A DNA stretch of 64,000 nt, from the NCBI GenBank assembly GCA_964036295.1, contig OZ038473.1, positions 12,352,501-12,416,500 on the forward strand, read 5' to 3'. Below the pieces are notes generated by a model. It ran no database searches and was not told the DNA's origin. It saw only the letters and a program-made list of their open reading frames with translations. Of this stretch, positions 1-10,200 are shown piece by piece. The position numbers and the translations under genes are program-made. This DNA comes from Plumapathes pennacea (lineage: Eukaryota > Cnidaria > Anthozoa > Antipatharia > Myriopathidae). Each line of letters begins with the position of its first letter. Position 1 is the stretch's first letter.

Positions 1-28
1 CGCACTACTATATAGTAATTCCACTTGG

Positions 29-1024
29 TCAAAGTCCCAGGCTCTTTGAGACTGCAAGTGACTCTCGCAGCGACTCTTGTACATATCCATCTGCGGACTT
101 GACGCCACGCCATCCCCCATGTCTGCGCCAAATTCTGCCTCTGATACCATGCCTGGCTGCCTCAGTTGCACCGCCAGAGCGAAGGCTGTGTAGACCGTAA
201 AGACTTGGATCCAATCCGAGCTGACTTACCATGGCGAGGAAAAGCTCGCGAGCTTTAGAATACGAGAGAGGTGTATCTCGCAGTTCGTAGCCCTGCTTAG
301 CCTTCTTTACTTGACAGAAAAGTGGCTGAGCACCCTTGTGGCCCCCGCAACGCAGGAAATGTTCCAGGAGACGCACTGGACAAGTAGTGGTCCAAGACCT
401 TGCCACTGTAATGAGTGAACCCTTCCGAAATTGGTCATTCTTCCTGCTCTCCAGGTATACCGTCATATGTGACGCGTGAAACTCAATATGTTTGGTTCGC
501 AGATTGTGCAGTTCGTTCCAGCGAAGGAATGCAGAGAAACCGAGAGCAATGAGGGATACCATCTGCAGTTTGGGGAGGGTTGCACTGGTATGGCCATGAG
601 TCTTGATCAGTTTTTTGACATGACAGGACAGCAGGGGCTGCTTCTTGTTACTGGGGCGTGCCATCAGGCGATTAAGGCTGGCCACGGTTTGGCTGACTAG
701 AGAGCTTGAAGTAGGATTTGGGACATTAAACTTACAGTGGAGCCAGTTAATGCCGTACACTGCACTGCAGACGGACGATTTTGATAAGTTCCTCTCCATG
801 AGCTTTACCAGATACAAGGCCACTGCAATCGGTTTGGCTGGAAGGGGAGTAAATCCCACTGACTTACACCACGTTATCCATCGGTTTGCAGCTCTAATGT
901 AAGAGGACACTGTTGCCGGGGCTCGGTTATGTAATATAACAGACTGCAGTAGCTTGGATAGGCTCTGTAGTTCGGGGTTTCCTCGTTGCGTTTCTGATAG
1001 GCCTAGGCAGAGGTACAATAACAT
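29..1024 (-). CDS. Tyrosine recombinase of the retrotransposon
   Basis: A 331-residue ORF with the tyrosine-recombinase fold signature of DIRS-like elements. The catalytic set can be seen in order: Arg168 in FLRWNEL, His279 and Arg282 in GLHSLRSGG, His302 in RRHGGW, and nucleophile Tyr314 in ADGYVQ. The N-terminal 130 residues look like a SAM-like core-binding domain (segment ATVSSYIRAANRWITW). The enzyme would integrate the circular cDNA by a topoisomerase-I-like reaction, leaving no target-site duplication. It reads in a different frame from the RT ORF and is separated from it by about 430 bp of repeat-rich sequence. How it is expressed (own promoter or spliced message) cannot be told from the sequence. 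Confidence 0.85.
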   Translation of the reverse strand: MLLYLCLGLSETQRGNPELQSLSKLLQSVILHNRAPATVSSYIRAANRWITWCKSVGFTPLPAKPIAVALYLVKLMERNLSKSSVCSAVYGINWLHCKFNVPNPTSSSLVSQTVASLNRLMARPSNKKQPLLSCHVKKLIKTHGHTSATLPKLQMVSLIALGFSAFLRWNELHNLRTKHIEFHASHMTVYLESRKNDQFRKGSLITVARSWTTTCPVRLLEHFLRCGGHKGAQPLFCQVKKAKQGYELRDTPLSYSKARELFLAMVSQLGLDPSLYGLHSLRSGGATEAARHGIRGRIWRRHGGWRGVKSADGYVQESLRESLAVSKSLGL

Positions 1025-1458
1025 ACTGCATTACCTCCAGGCTTGCACTTTGCCATAACAGCTTGTGCATTTCCACAACAAAACATTGGCCACACGACCT
1101 GCACACTGCCACACAGCTTGTGCACTGACACACTGTCCCTTCGGCTTGTGTTATCTCATGACTCCCACTCGGGAGAATGCCCACACGGCTTGCACACTTC
1201 CATACGGCTTGCACATTTCCACACGGCTTGCACATTGGCACACAGGTCATGATCAACCTCCGTCAATCGACAATTACTTCCAACTTTGATATTTGTCAAG
1301 GCCCGATTACCGTGGCGAAAAAACACACACACACACACACATACACAAAATAAAATGAAGAATGACTAATGGTGGTAATCTACAGGTTAATTCAAACCGC
1401 CCATTACAGCACCACTCAAGATAATTGCATTTGTCCCGGCTTGGGGCAAGCTACTCAC
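1025..1458. repeat. Spacer between recombinase and RT ORFs with about 19-bp degenerate repeats and a CA run
   Basis: No credible gene. Positions about 1040-1245 hold imperfect repeats of a roughly 19-bp unit built on GGCTTGCACATTTCCACAC; the last three copies, ending near 1245, are the clearest. A CA dinucleotide run follows at 1321-1342. The overlapping short ORFs here on both strands are by-products of the repeat. DIRS elements carry internal complementary regions near the recombinase end, but I could not show that this is one. Confidence 0.6.
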
Positions 1459-3483
1459 TCAACAAAAAACTATTCTTAAGGCCAAAATCCTAGAAGATGG
1501 TACACCGTTTCCAAACAGATCAGCGGCTGCGGATCCCCGAATAAACGTTTGCTCATGCAGGGGAATTTCCCTCCAGCTAACAACAAATGAGTGGAAGAGT
1601 TCAAGACTCTTGCAAAGGACTGGCCACCAGGGCGCCGAAGGCCAAAATGGAGCTATTAAAGTACCCCACTCTTTCCCTGCTCTCATATGTCTAATCACCC
1701 GGGGAATGAGGAATACCGGGGGAACGAGCCAATTGTTCTCTCCCTCCCAACTGGTAGTGAAGGCATCTACTGTTTCCGTCCCGGGACACCACCACCTAGA
1801 GCAAAATCTGGGCAGCTGGGAGGAGCGGTGGCTAGCGAAGCGATCAATAGAATGGGGCCCCCATAGTGCGTCTAATTCTCTGAAATGCACTGGGTTCAGC
1901 TTCCAGTCGTCCGTGTCTACTACTTTCGACCAGTAGTCTGCTCTAGAATTCAGTTGACGAGGGATCCATTCCACGGAAAAACGAATCCCTCTCTGGTGAC
2001 ATGTGGAATAAATGGCAACTGCCTCCCTTTGTAAATGGGGTTTCCTACTCCCGATCGAGAGAATACTGCATACGCTTTGGTTGTCCGTCCTATGCTTGCA
2101 TTCTTTTCCCGCCAAAATATTAGCAAATGATTGTAGAACTAGACGAATTGCTCGAATCTCGCGAAATGAGGAACTACATAGGGCCTCACACCCAGACCAG
2201 TTTCCTCTGGCTATCCAATTGCCCGCCTTGACAACATAGCCACCCCACCCCGTACCGCTGGCATCCGAGTACGTTAGTAGCTCGATCTTAGGGGAGGGGC
2301 TCCAAATTGGATTTCCACATAAGCTTGAAAAATTATCTCGCCAAAACCTCAGTTCTTCGACTGCCTCTTGTGATAACGATAATTTGGCACTTAACTGAGC
2401 TGCGTTATTCAAATCGGCATACAGGCAGCGTGTGCGCAAACGAGCCACAGGACCTAGTGCAAGTTCCATAGAGATTAAAGTTCCGGTCAGTCGGGAGATA
2501 CTTTTCGCAGTGGTGAACTTAGAGTGATCCAAAATTTGACTGATTAACTGCTGTAAATTAGCAACTTTCTGCGATGACACACTAAACTTTCCCTTGACCA
2601 TATCCAGAGTGAACCCTAAATGTTCGCCAAACTGATGAGGTTCAAAATCGCTCTTTTCCTCATTAACTAGAAGTCCCAGGCTATCGAGATCCTTACGTAC
2701 ACGATCCGCTTGTGTTCGAGCCTTTGACTGGGTTGAATCTGCACCAATTCCATCGTCTAAGTAGACAGAAATTCTGATACCGCTTGACCGCCAATGTGTC
2801 ACAACTGGACGAAGCAATTTTGTAAACGCGTACGGTGACGAACTGAGTCCAAATGGTAGCGAGCAAAAGACGAAATAACGTGTTTTTCCTTTAAACTCAA
2901 ACGAGAAAGCCAAGTATTTCGAATGCTCAGGGTATATATCCACGTGATGATAACCATTCCGTAAATCAAATGTAAAAAACCAATCTCCCTGTTGCAACAT
3001 GTCCGCCACAACACGCAAGTCCTCGTATCTAAACTTGAATTTTGCCAAATGATTGTTTACGTAACGCAAGTCGAGGATTAAACGCAATTTGCCATTTTTC
3101 TTAGGCACTACCCCCAGGGGGCTACAAACATGGACTTGATCGACGTTCACTTCTTTTGCACTACCGGCTATTAGTAGTTGATCGATCGCCTCGCGAACAA
3201 AGTCACTTTGGTTGAGTGCGCTGTTATGATTGGTAAGAAAACACCTCGTTGGAATAGACATAAATGGGAGCTTGTATCCATGTTCAATAACGCTAAGTAC
3301 AAAATTTGATGCTCCAATCGAACGCCACATGCTAAGTCGCTCGCGTAAGCGCCCTCTTATCTGAGAATCGCCACGTACGTCAGCGTCAAATTCCGCTTGA
3401 TCGCGATCAGAAAATAGCGCATCATGAACATTATCGAACTCGAGATTTGAGCTATCACTATTAACTGGACTACTATTCTCTAG
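1459..3483 (-). CDS. Reverse transcriptase / RNase H of the retrotransposon, in frame with Gag after one UGA
   Basis: The ATG at 3330 gives 623 residues. Counting from it, RT motifs include LDLR near 86-89, FDLRNGYHHV with the motif-A Asp122, LPFGLSSSP near 158-166, and the catalytic YLDD at 190-193. RNase H follows with Asp355 (TYSDAS), Glu391 (REIRA), Asp416 (RTDNQS) and Asp465 (SRADYWSK). The C-terminal tract with APFWPSAPWWP is typical of this class. The frame stays open for 51 codons upstream of that ATG, back to the Gag stop at 3486-3484, and is the same frame as Gag. Pol is therefore probably made as a Gag-Pol fusion by stop-codon readthrough, or from an internal start. The readthrough is inference; the frame relationship is read directly. 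Confidence 0.88.
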   Translation of the reverse strand, partial: LENSSPVNSDSSNLEFDNVHDALFSDRDQAEFDADVRGDSQIRGRLRERLSMWRSIGASNFVLSVIEHGYKLPFMSIPTRCFLTNHNSALNQSDFVREAIDQLLIAGSAKEVNVDQVHVCSPLGVVPKKNGKLRLILDLRYVNNHLAKFKFRYEDLRVVADMLQQGDWFFTFDLRNGYHHVDIYPEHSKYLAFSFEFKGKTRYFVFCSLPFGLSSSPYAFTKLLRPVVTHWRSSGIRISVYLDDGIGADSTQSKARTQADRVRKDLDSLGLLVNEEKSDFEPHQFGEHLGFTLDMVKGKFSVSSQKVANLQQLISQILDHSKFTTAKSISRLTGTLISMELALGPVARLRTRCLYADLNNAAQLSAKLSLSQEAVEELRFWRDNFSSLCGNPIWSPSPKIELLTYSDASGTGWGGYVVKAGNWIARGNWSGCEALCSSSFREIRAIRLVLQSFANILAGKECKHRTDNQSVCSILSIGSRKPHLQREAVAIYSTCHQRGIRFSVEWIPRQLNSRADYWSKVVDTDDWKLNPVHFRELDALWGPHSIDRFASHRSSQLPRFCSRWWCPGTETVDAFTTSWEGENNWLVPPVFLIPRVIRHMRAGKEWGTLIAPFWPSAPWWPVLCKSLELFHSFVVSWREIPLHEQTFIRGSAAADLFGNGVPSSRILALRIVFC

Positions 3484-4689
3484 TCATTTGGTTGGGGGGG
3501 CTACTTTACAGTCCCGCACAAAATGCCCCGCCCTCCCGCAACCGAAGCAGCGGCGAACAGCGGGTTTCTTTTCAGGAACTGGGTTAATCAATAATTGCCC
3601 GGTTGCGGGGTGAAAGTCTACCCCTCTTTGGCCTAGTTCCGTGGTAGTACCAACGTTCTGTCCCATTCCGAAGGATTTTTGGTAACGCGCTCCCGTCTTT
3701 TGCTTTGAATTCCTTCTTCGGGCACGAAATTTCTGGTCTCGCGCTCTCTCGGCCTCTTTCCGTGCGGCTTTCAATTTCTTTTCTTCCTCCTCGTTTTTGG
3801 TCAACGGATCCGCTTCAAAGCATTCGACTACATCCCAACCATCTCGATCAGCTATTAGGATTAGCTTATTACGTTTCTTAACAAACGACATACCTTCTGT
3901 GGCAATTTGTTGGACCTCCTCACCAGCTCCCGTGGTGCCCACTATCCTCGCAAATTTCTCGATAACTTCCAGGTTAAATTTATACTGCTTCTTGTTCCCT
4001 TGGAAGCGAAATTGCGGTTGGTCCTCGATTGTTGTGCGTTTGAGGGCTTCCATGCGTTCCTTCACCTCCTCAATCTCTTTGGACTTTGACTGGACTGCAT
4101 CCAGAATAACTTTTGCCCACTCTGGTGGATCAGAGGGTGTGGCACTACGTGACCTCGAGGCTGGTGGCGAGGCTGAACCAGTGCTTGCATTAGACCGTTC
4201 AGAGACTTGGCCAGGTGACCGGCTACGGTTCCTCCGTCTTGTTCTTCGGCTTTCGGCAGATAAGGACCGTTGGCGTTTTCTACCAGATTGGCGGCTTTGG
4301 CGTTGAACTGGGCTATTGTTGTTGTCGCTCCGACCGTCACGTGGTGAAGGATTTCGGCGACTTTCCCTTGAACGGTGTGGCGGAGCCCGAAAAAATGTAC
4401 TCCTAAAGTGCTCATAAACGCGCCGGTCGCCGGACAGAGATCCACGATCGCTACCTCTGGTAGAGCGCCGCTCGTTCCTGCTGGATTCAGACCGCTCGGT
4501 CTCCCTAGTTGCACGTCGCTCATTTCGCTCGTTCATCTCATTCCTAGATATTCGCGATCGCTGTTCCAGCCGTTGACTCCGCCTGGTTGGCCGCGTATTG
4601 ACAGATGCTGGTCGTTGACTCTTTTCGTGAGACGATCTCCGGCCCCTTGAAACTGCCGTTCGGCCGCGAGCCATAATCGAAGTTCGCAA
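3484..4689 (-). CDS. Gag-like nucleocapsid protein of the retrotransposon
   Basis: A 401-residue ORF. The N-terminal half is very rich in Arg and Ser (RS- and RNE-type runs). The middle is a charged helical segment with KEIEEVKERMEALKRT and an EEEEKKLKAARKEAERARD stretch that could form a coiled coil. The C-terminal end carries one CCHC zinc knuckle, CFGCGRAGHFVRDC, of the C-x2-C-x4-H-x4-C type, expected to bind the element RNA. The stop is UGA followed directly by CUAG, and the RT frame continues without a shift. The start at 4689 is the first ATG of the open frame; an ATG five codons further in is also possible. Confidence 0.75.
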   Translation of the reverse strand: MRTSIMARGRTAVSRGRRSSHEKSQRPASVNTRPTRRSQRLEQRSRISRNEMNERNERRATRETERSESSRNERRSTRGSDRGSLSGDRRVYEHFRSTFFRAPPHRSRESRRNPSPRDGRSDNNNSPVQRQSRQSGRKRQRSLSAESRRTRRRNRSRSPGQVSERSNASTGSASPPASRSRSATPSDPPEWAKVILDAVQSKSKEIEEVKERMEALKRTTIEDQPQFRFQGNKKQYKFNLEVIEKFARIVGTTGAGEEVQQIATEGMSFVKKRNKLILIADRDGWDVVECFEADPLTKNEEEEKKLKAARKEAERARDQKFRARRRNSKQKTGARYQKSFGMGQNVGTTTELGQRGVDFHPATGQLLINPVPEKKPAVRRCFGCGRAGHFVRDCKVAPPTK

Positions 4690-4740
4690 TCGTATGGGCT
4701 AAGCTCAATTAACTTGAACCTGTCTGCTTCGAGTAAGTAG

Positions 4741-4984
4741 ACCACAATGACTCTCTTAACCTTAATCATCTCTAATATACTAGCATCCTTTGCATATGCA
4801 CGCCTATGCATAACGCAAATATTTACACAAGCTTCAACACATTTCTGCACTAAATATTTGCACACATTCCACCCTCTTGTTTGGGAATTCGAGAAACTAT
4901 TTATCATCTGTTTCGTTATGCTTCGCTCCACTCAGCCGAAGATAAATCATCTATTATACTCATTTTCTCTGTTTTCTGTTCCAG
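4741..4984. other. Intron end between the retrotransposon and the TCERG1 WW2 exon
   Basis: About 250 bp of AT-rich sequence between the Gag start of the retroelement and the 3' splice site TTTTCTGTTCCAG at 4984. The outer terminus of the retroelement must fall here, but I cannot fix it. The insertion is therefore unusually close to a coding exon. Confidence 0.5.
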
Positions 4985-7225
4985 TGCCCAAAACATGCCT
5001 CCTCCTGGCTTACCCCTCCCGAGTGGTTTCCCTCCTGGCATGCTCCCTGGCATGATGCAGCATATACCTCCTCCTGGGATGCCGCCTAATATGCTTCCTG
5101 GCATGCCAGCACCAATGGGGGAATGGTCGGAGCACAAGACGGCAGATGGGCGTGTGTATTACTATAACATGAGGACTATGCAATCAACCTGGGAGAGACC
5201 CAAAGAGCTGAATCATAGACCAAAAGTGCCTGGAATGCTTCCAGGTACTGTATGTACATTGAACTGTTGCATACAGTGATCTCTGCCACAAATGTTTTTA
5301 CCAACTTTTTTTGTTGTCTGCCTTTCTTTCTTATTTTCTCTTTCAGTTCTCGGTATTCAAGAGTGATGATACATCAGCTATGTTTTAATGTAATATGTTA
5401 CAGAGAGCAACCTTGATCTACCAAATACAAATACAATAACTGATTGATTATGTCCTCTCATTTGTCAGGTCTGCCTCCACCCGGCATGTTGCCAGGAGGA
5501 TTTCCCGGAATGGTCAGACCTCCAGGTCCTGGGCTTCCATTTCCTGGTCCAGGAGTTTCGGGGGACAATAAACCAGAAGAAAAAGAGGAAGAGGGGGAGG
5601 AGGAAAAGAACAAAGATGGAGAGGAGGAGAAAGGACACACTGACAAAGAGGAAGGTTAATAATTATGTTACTTTGTCTCCCTATCCCTTTGTCTACAAAA
5701 TATTATTACAAAATATTATATAGACATGAGTGTTTTACTGGAAAATATACCATGCATAAAATCCATATGAAACTACATCCGGGACCCGAGTGGCGTATTT
5801 TCCATATCCTCACTAGTGAGGATATCGTTGGCATCATTTCCTGCTTGTTTGTGCAATTTCTCGTAAAACACTCGTGTCTAACATAATAAAAAGAAAATTA
5901 CACAGCGGCTTGAAGATATGGATTTTATTTTCTTGTGGTAAAAACAATCTTTTACTCACTCACGAAGTGCTCATTTGTAAAAATTAATATTGTTTTTACC
6001 ACTCGAAAATAAAATTCATATCTTTGCGCTGCCGTGTAATATCCTCTATGTCTACAAAATATTATTACAAAATATGTAGTGGAATGGTATGAAACAGAAG
6101 CCACAAGTCCAACTTCTCAAACTTATTTATAGTCAGTGCATGTTGTACATTAATTTAGAGTTACTGTACTGTGCTTATTAAGTCACTTTACAAATAGAAA
6201 ATGGTGTTCCTTTGAAAGTGAACCTGAAAAAAAACTCTTTTTTACTTAAAGGAAAGGATGAAGGTGCTGAAGGGGATGGAAAAGAGAAAGATGAGAATGA
6301 CGATGTGGATAAGAGTAAGCCAGTAGCCAGCCATCTTATCCAGGGGACATCATGGTGTATTGTGTGGACAGGAGATGACAAAATGTTCTTCTTTAATCCC
6401 ACATCACGCCTATCCATATGGGAGAGACCTGAGGAACTTGAAGGGAATGAAAAAGTGGATGAAATTCTCGACAAAGGACCTCCCAAGAAAACAGATGAAA
6501 GTATGTTGAAATGAAATGTCCCAACCTTGTTTAGACAGAACTACTGTACTCTGTGTTTTATTAAGCTCACATCTTGTTTCCCTGTTGCAAAGATGGTATT
6601 TGTGTAGGTCAATGAGCAAAAGTTTTCTTTTACCCAATGAATTTCAACAAACCATCAATATATGTGGTAAATCTATTTTTATACAGAAAAGAGTAGGACA
6701 TCATCAGAGGAAGAGGATGAAGGACCTGCCCCAAAGAAGCAGAGGTATGTACAGTGAATTGCACTATAGGAAATGGTCAGCTCTACAGTATGAGTTTCAT
6801 ATAGTGTACTTTGTTTGAAAGAGTGATTAGTTTATTAATTCATTAACTATTAACTGACTCACTGACAGAGGTGTGGATCTAGATAGGTTGATTGATGGAT
6901 GGATTACATGTATGTAGTTGATTGACTGACTGATCGATTAGGTTGACAATCAATATTATTGAATGACTGATTGATTGATTGATTGATTGACTGACTGACT
7001 GACTGACAACCAACTAACCATTTGCTCTGACGAAGGGCTAATGCTCGAAACATCAGGTCAGCTACTGTTACTCTTACGGTGTTCCAGTACCTCAATCAAC
7101 TTCCAGAGTATACACAGTGTTTTTATCACCATGCCGGCACAGTTAATCTAGTTCTCTTAAGAGCTGGCATCACACTGACTAACTAATTGACTGACTGATT
7201 GATTGATTGGTTGATCCACTGATTA

Positions 7226-7296
<71 letters not shown>

Positions 7297-10200
7297 AGGA
7301 TGGACAGCAAAGATGAATCTGACACTGATGTAGCAATGGAGGAAACTAAAGAACCAGAAGAAGAAAGCAAAGTAAATCCCGAAGTGGAAACAACACCAGT
7401 GGAAGCAGCAGCTCCAGATGTGGACGAAAAACCAAAACAAACTCCAAGCACCCAACAAAATAAAGCAATGATGTCACTGGAAGAAAGGATGACACAGTTT
7501 AGAGAAATGCTGCTGGATAGAGGGGTAAGCCAAGCTCTTTTTGCAATGTTTATTAGTACACGGCCACTGCATCTTTGTACTCAGATCTCCAAGGAACGAT
7601 GAAAACCTTTATTGGCTGGAGAGAGAGAGAGAGAGAGAACCTAGTTGCCCTCATTTTTTATTGGTGTCTTTAGTAGTTACACATGACAGTGATACGGCTG
7701 GTCACATATTTCTATGACTCAACAGGTATCTGCGTTCTCCACTTGGGATAAGCAGCTGCCCAAGATTGTGTTTGATCCTCGATTTCTGCTGCTCACTCAA
7801 AGGGAAAGAAAGCAGTGCTTTGAGAAGTTTGTGCGCATCCGGGCCGAGGAAGAAAGGCTGGAGCGACGAAGTAAACTAAAAGAGAAGAAAGAAGAATTCA
7901 AGAAGCTGTTGGAAGAAGCTAAAGTCTCTGCTAAGTATGCACAATACAGTACATAATCTACCTACTACATTATATACAGTGGAACCCTGGTAACTTCAAG
8001 AGAAAATGAAAACAATTTATTGGTTAAAGTTATCAGGTTGTTTGAGTTATCAGGGGTAAAATTAAAATGAAGCAAATTGAAGCGAAATATGACTTTTGGT
8101 TCAAGTTTCAGGAGGTTTGAGTTATCAAGGGTTCAAGTAATCCATATTTCACTGTCTTTGTCATCATGCTATGAGATAAATAAAGTGTGCAAAGCCTTTC
8201 TGATTAAATATAAGGATGTAAGTTTCAAAGTATATGAATTGAATGGCAAAAGGTTGAAAACTTGGTCAAACTCAGGAATCTTTAGAACTTTACAGAGCAA
8301 CCTTCCTGTTTCTCACAGGACTTCCTTTAGTGACTTTGCCATGAGGCAAGGCAAGGACAGCCGCTTCAAAGGCATTGAGAAGATGAAGGAAAGAGAAGCA
8401 ATCTTCACAGAATATGTGGCAGAGCTCAGAAAGAAACACAAGGAGAGCACAAAAGTCAAACAAGACAAGGTCAGTATGGCACTCATCCCCACTGGGGAGG
8501 GGATGGTGGTTTATGGTCTGTGTAACACTGTGGAAATACATTTTTTGGCCGTGCAGTCACCGTACACTACTTTTGTAGTGTAGTGCTTGCAGAGCTTGCA
8601 CGGAAGGTGAAATTTTACCTTGAGTTAGATCAGGTTACAATAATGGTGACACATGTCAAGAATGTATTTCCGCAGTGTTTGGTCTGGCGCATCTGAGGAA
8701 TTGCTGAGAATGGTTTCAAGGCATGTGTTGATGTTTCTTAATTGAGTGAGATTTCCTCACCTACAATGTCTGAATTGCAGTGGTTGCAGCTTATTCTATT
8801 AACTCTGCATTCTTAAAGCAATAAAGACCCTACACAGATGTTGCAGTAACAGCATCTCAACACCAGAATTGAATGTGTGACGTACTGTACATGTACTGTG
8901 GATCTTCAATAGAATCTGATCTGTTTTTGTTTGCTTCTTCAAGTACCTGGCACATACAAATGTTATTTCCTATGCATGAAAATGTGGTGAAAGAAGGATA
9001 AAAAACTGAAATCATTTTATTCCACGCCAACCGTAGGCAGTCATGTACGTGTACTTTACATATGATTCTGTTCGACCTATCTATCTCACACACCCATCCT
9101 ACAGTGTGCAAGTAAATGCTGTTTCTTATTTCTGTCAGTCAGGAAATCAGGCTGACCACCCAATGAATTCAAGTCAAGCCAAAGAAAATCTGGTGCAATT
9201 TAGGACCTATATTATGAACATCCATATCATCCCTTTACACCTTAAATTTAGTGTTATAATAGTGGAACAAGTGTAACAGCATCCTGGTTCTCCCTCCGTT
9301 TACGGTAGTTGTTGTGTCTTGCCGAGATTAACCTTGTGTCCAATATGTACAACACAGCAAACAGTTGCCAAGGTAGCGATGGCCTCTTTAAGTTTCCTTT
9401 TTCGCCACACTGAACATTGTGTCATGTGAAATATGACTGCCAAGGTAATTGATACATTCCATAACATGTTGGTATCTGGTTTAAATTATTAGTGCTGAGT
9501 GATCTGACAAATTTTTTACTGTTAGAGTACACCAAGAAATTAGCTCTGCTTGCAACATGCAGTACAAGTACACCCACCCACCCACCCACCAAACATTATT
9601 TTCTGTTCTCTTACTGTCTCTCTCGCACTGTTTGTCTGTCTGTCAGTTTGCATTATGTTTACATGTACTCTGCTACATATCTATTTGCCATCTGCAAAGT
9701 GCTGTTTCTCATGTGTACTTTATGATGATTTATTTACACTGTGTCTGTGTCCACGTTTGTCTGTATGTGAGTGTCTGCTTGCCTTTTTTTATGTCAGTAC
9801 TTTTATTTGCTGTCCAGCCTTTGCCTTGCCTCTTTCTTGACCTTAGTTTCTAGCAGGTGGAAAAGAAGTTAGGTACACAACAAAATTTGTATATATAAAA
9901 ATATATAATATTTAATATTTCAATTATCATCAATCACGAATGAAATGTTTTCCACCATGTGGGGAATGTTCTTGTTCTTAGTGTACACATAAATAATATG
10001 AGGTTTTCCAGGCAGAAAGCCTAGCAGACTTTGTTTCACAGACAATGGGATGGTTTCATGGATAGTTGTTGGGGAAACTTGTCTCTTTTCACAGGCTAGG
10101 AGCCAAACTGCTATCCTTGAAGTTTTACCATAGCCCCATAAACTATTATAAAAGTGTCAAATGAAGAAGGAAAAATTTTCTGATGGGTTGTAGATGTTTT

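Larger units (their letters stand above)
1..4740 (-). mobile_element. DIRS/Ngaro-type tyrosine-recombinase retrotransposon, antisense in a TCERG1 intron
   Basis: Three long ORFs run on the minus strand in the order Gag-like (4689-3484), reverse transcriptase/RNase H (3483-1459) and tyrosine recombinase (1024-29). This is the order known for DIRS/Ngaro elements, which integrate with a tyrosine recombinase rather than a DDE integrase. No aspartic protease or DDE integrase was seen. All three ORFs are long and keep their catalytic residues, so the copy looks young. The recombinase end reaches position 29, so the 3' terminal repeat is probably outside the window, and I could not identify the 5' terminal repeat between 4690 and 4984. 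The element lies upstream of and antisense to the first TCERG1 exon in the window (4985). The class is firm; DIRS versus Ngaro is not resolved. Confidence 0.85.
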
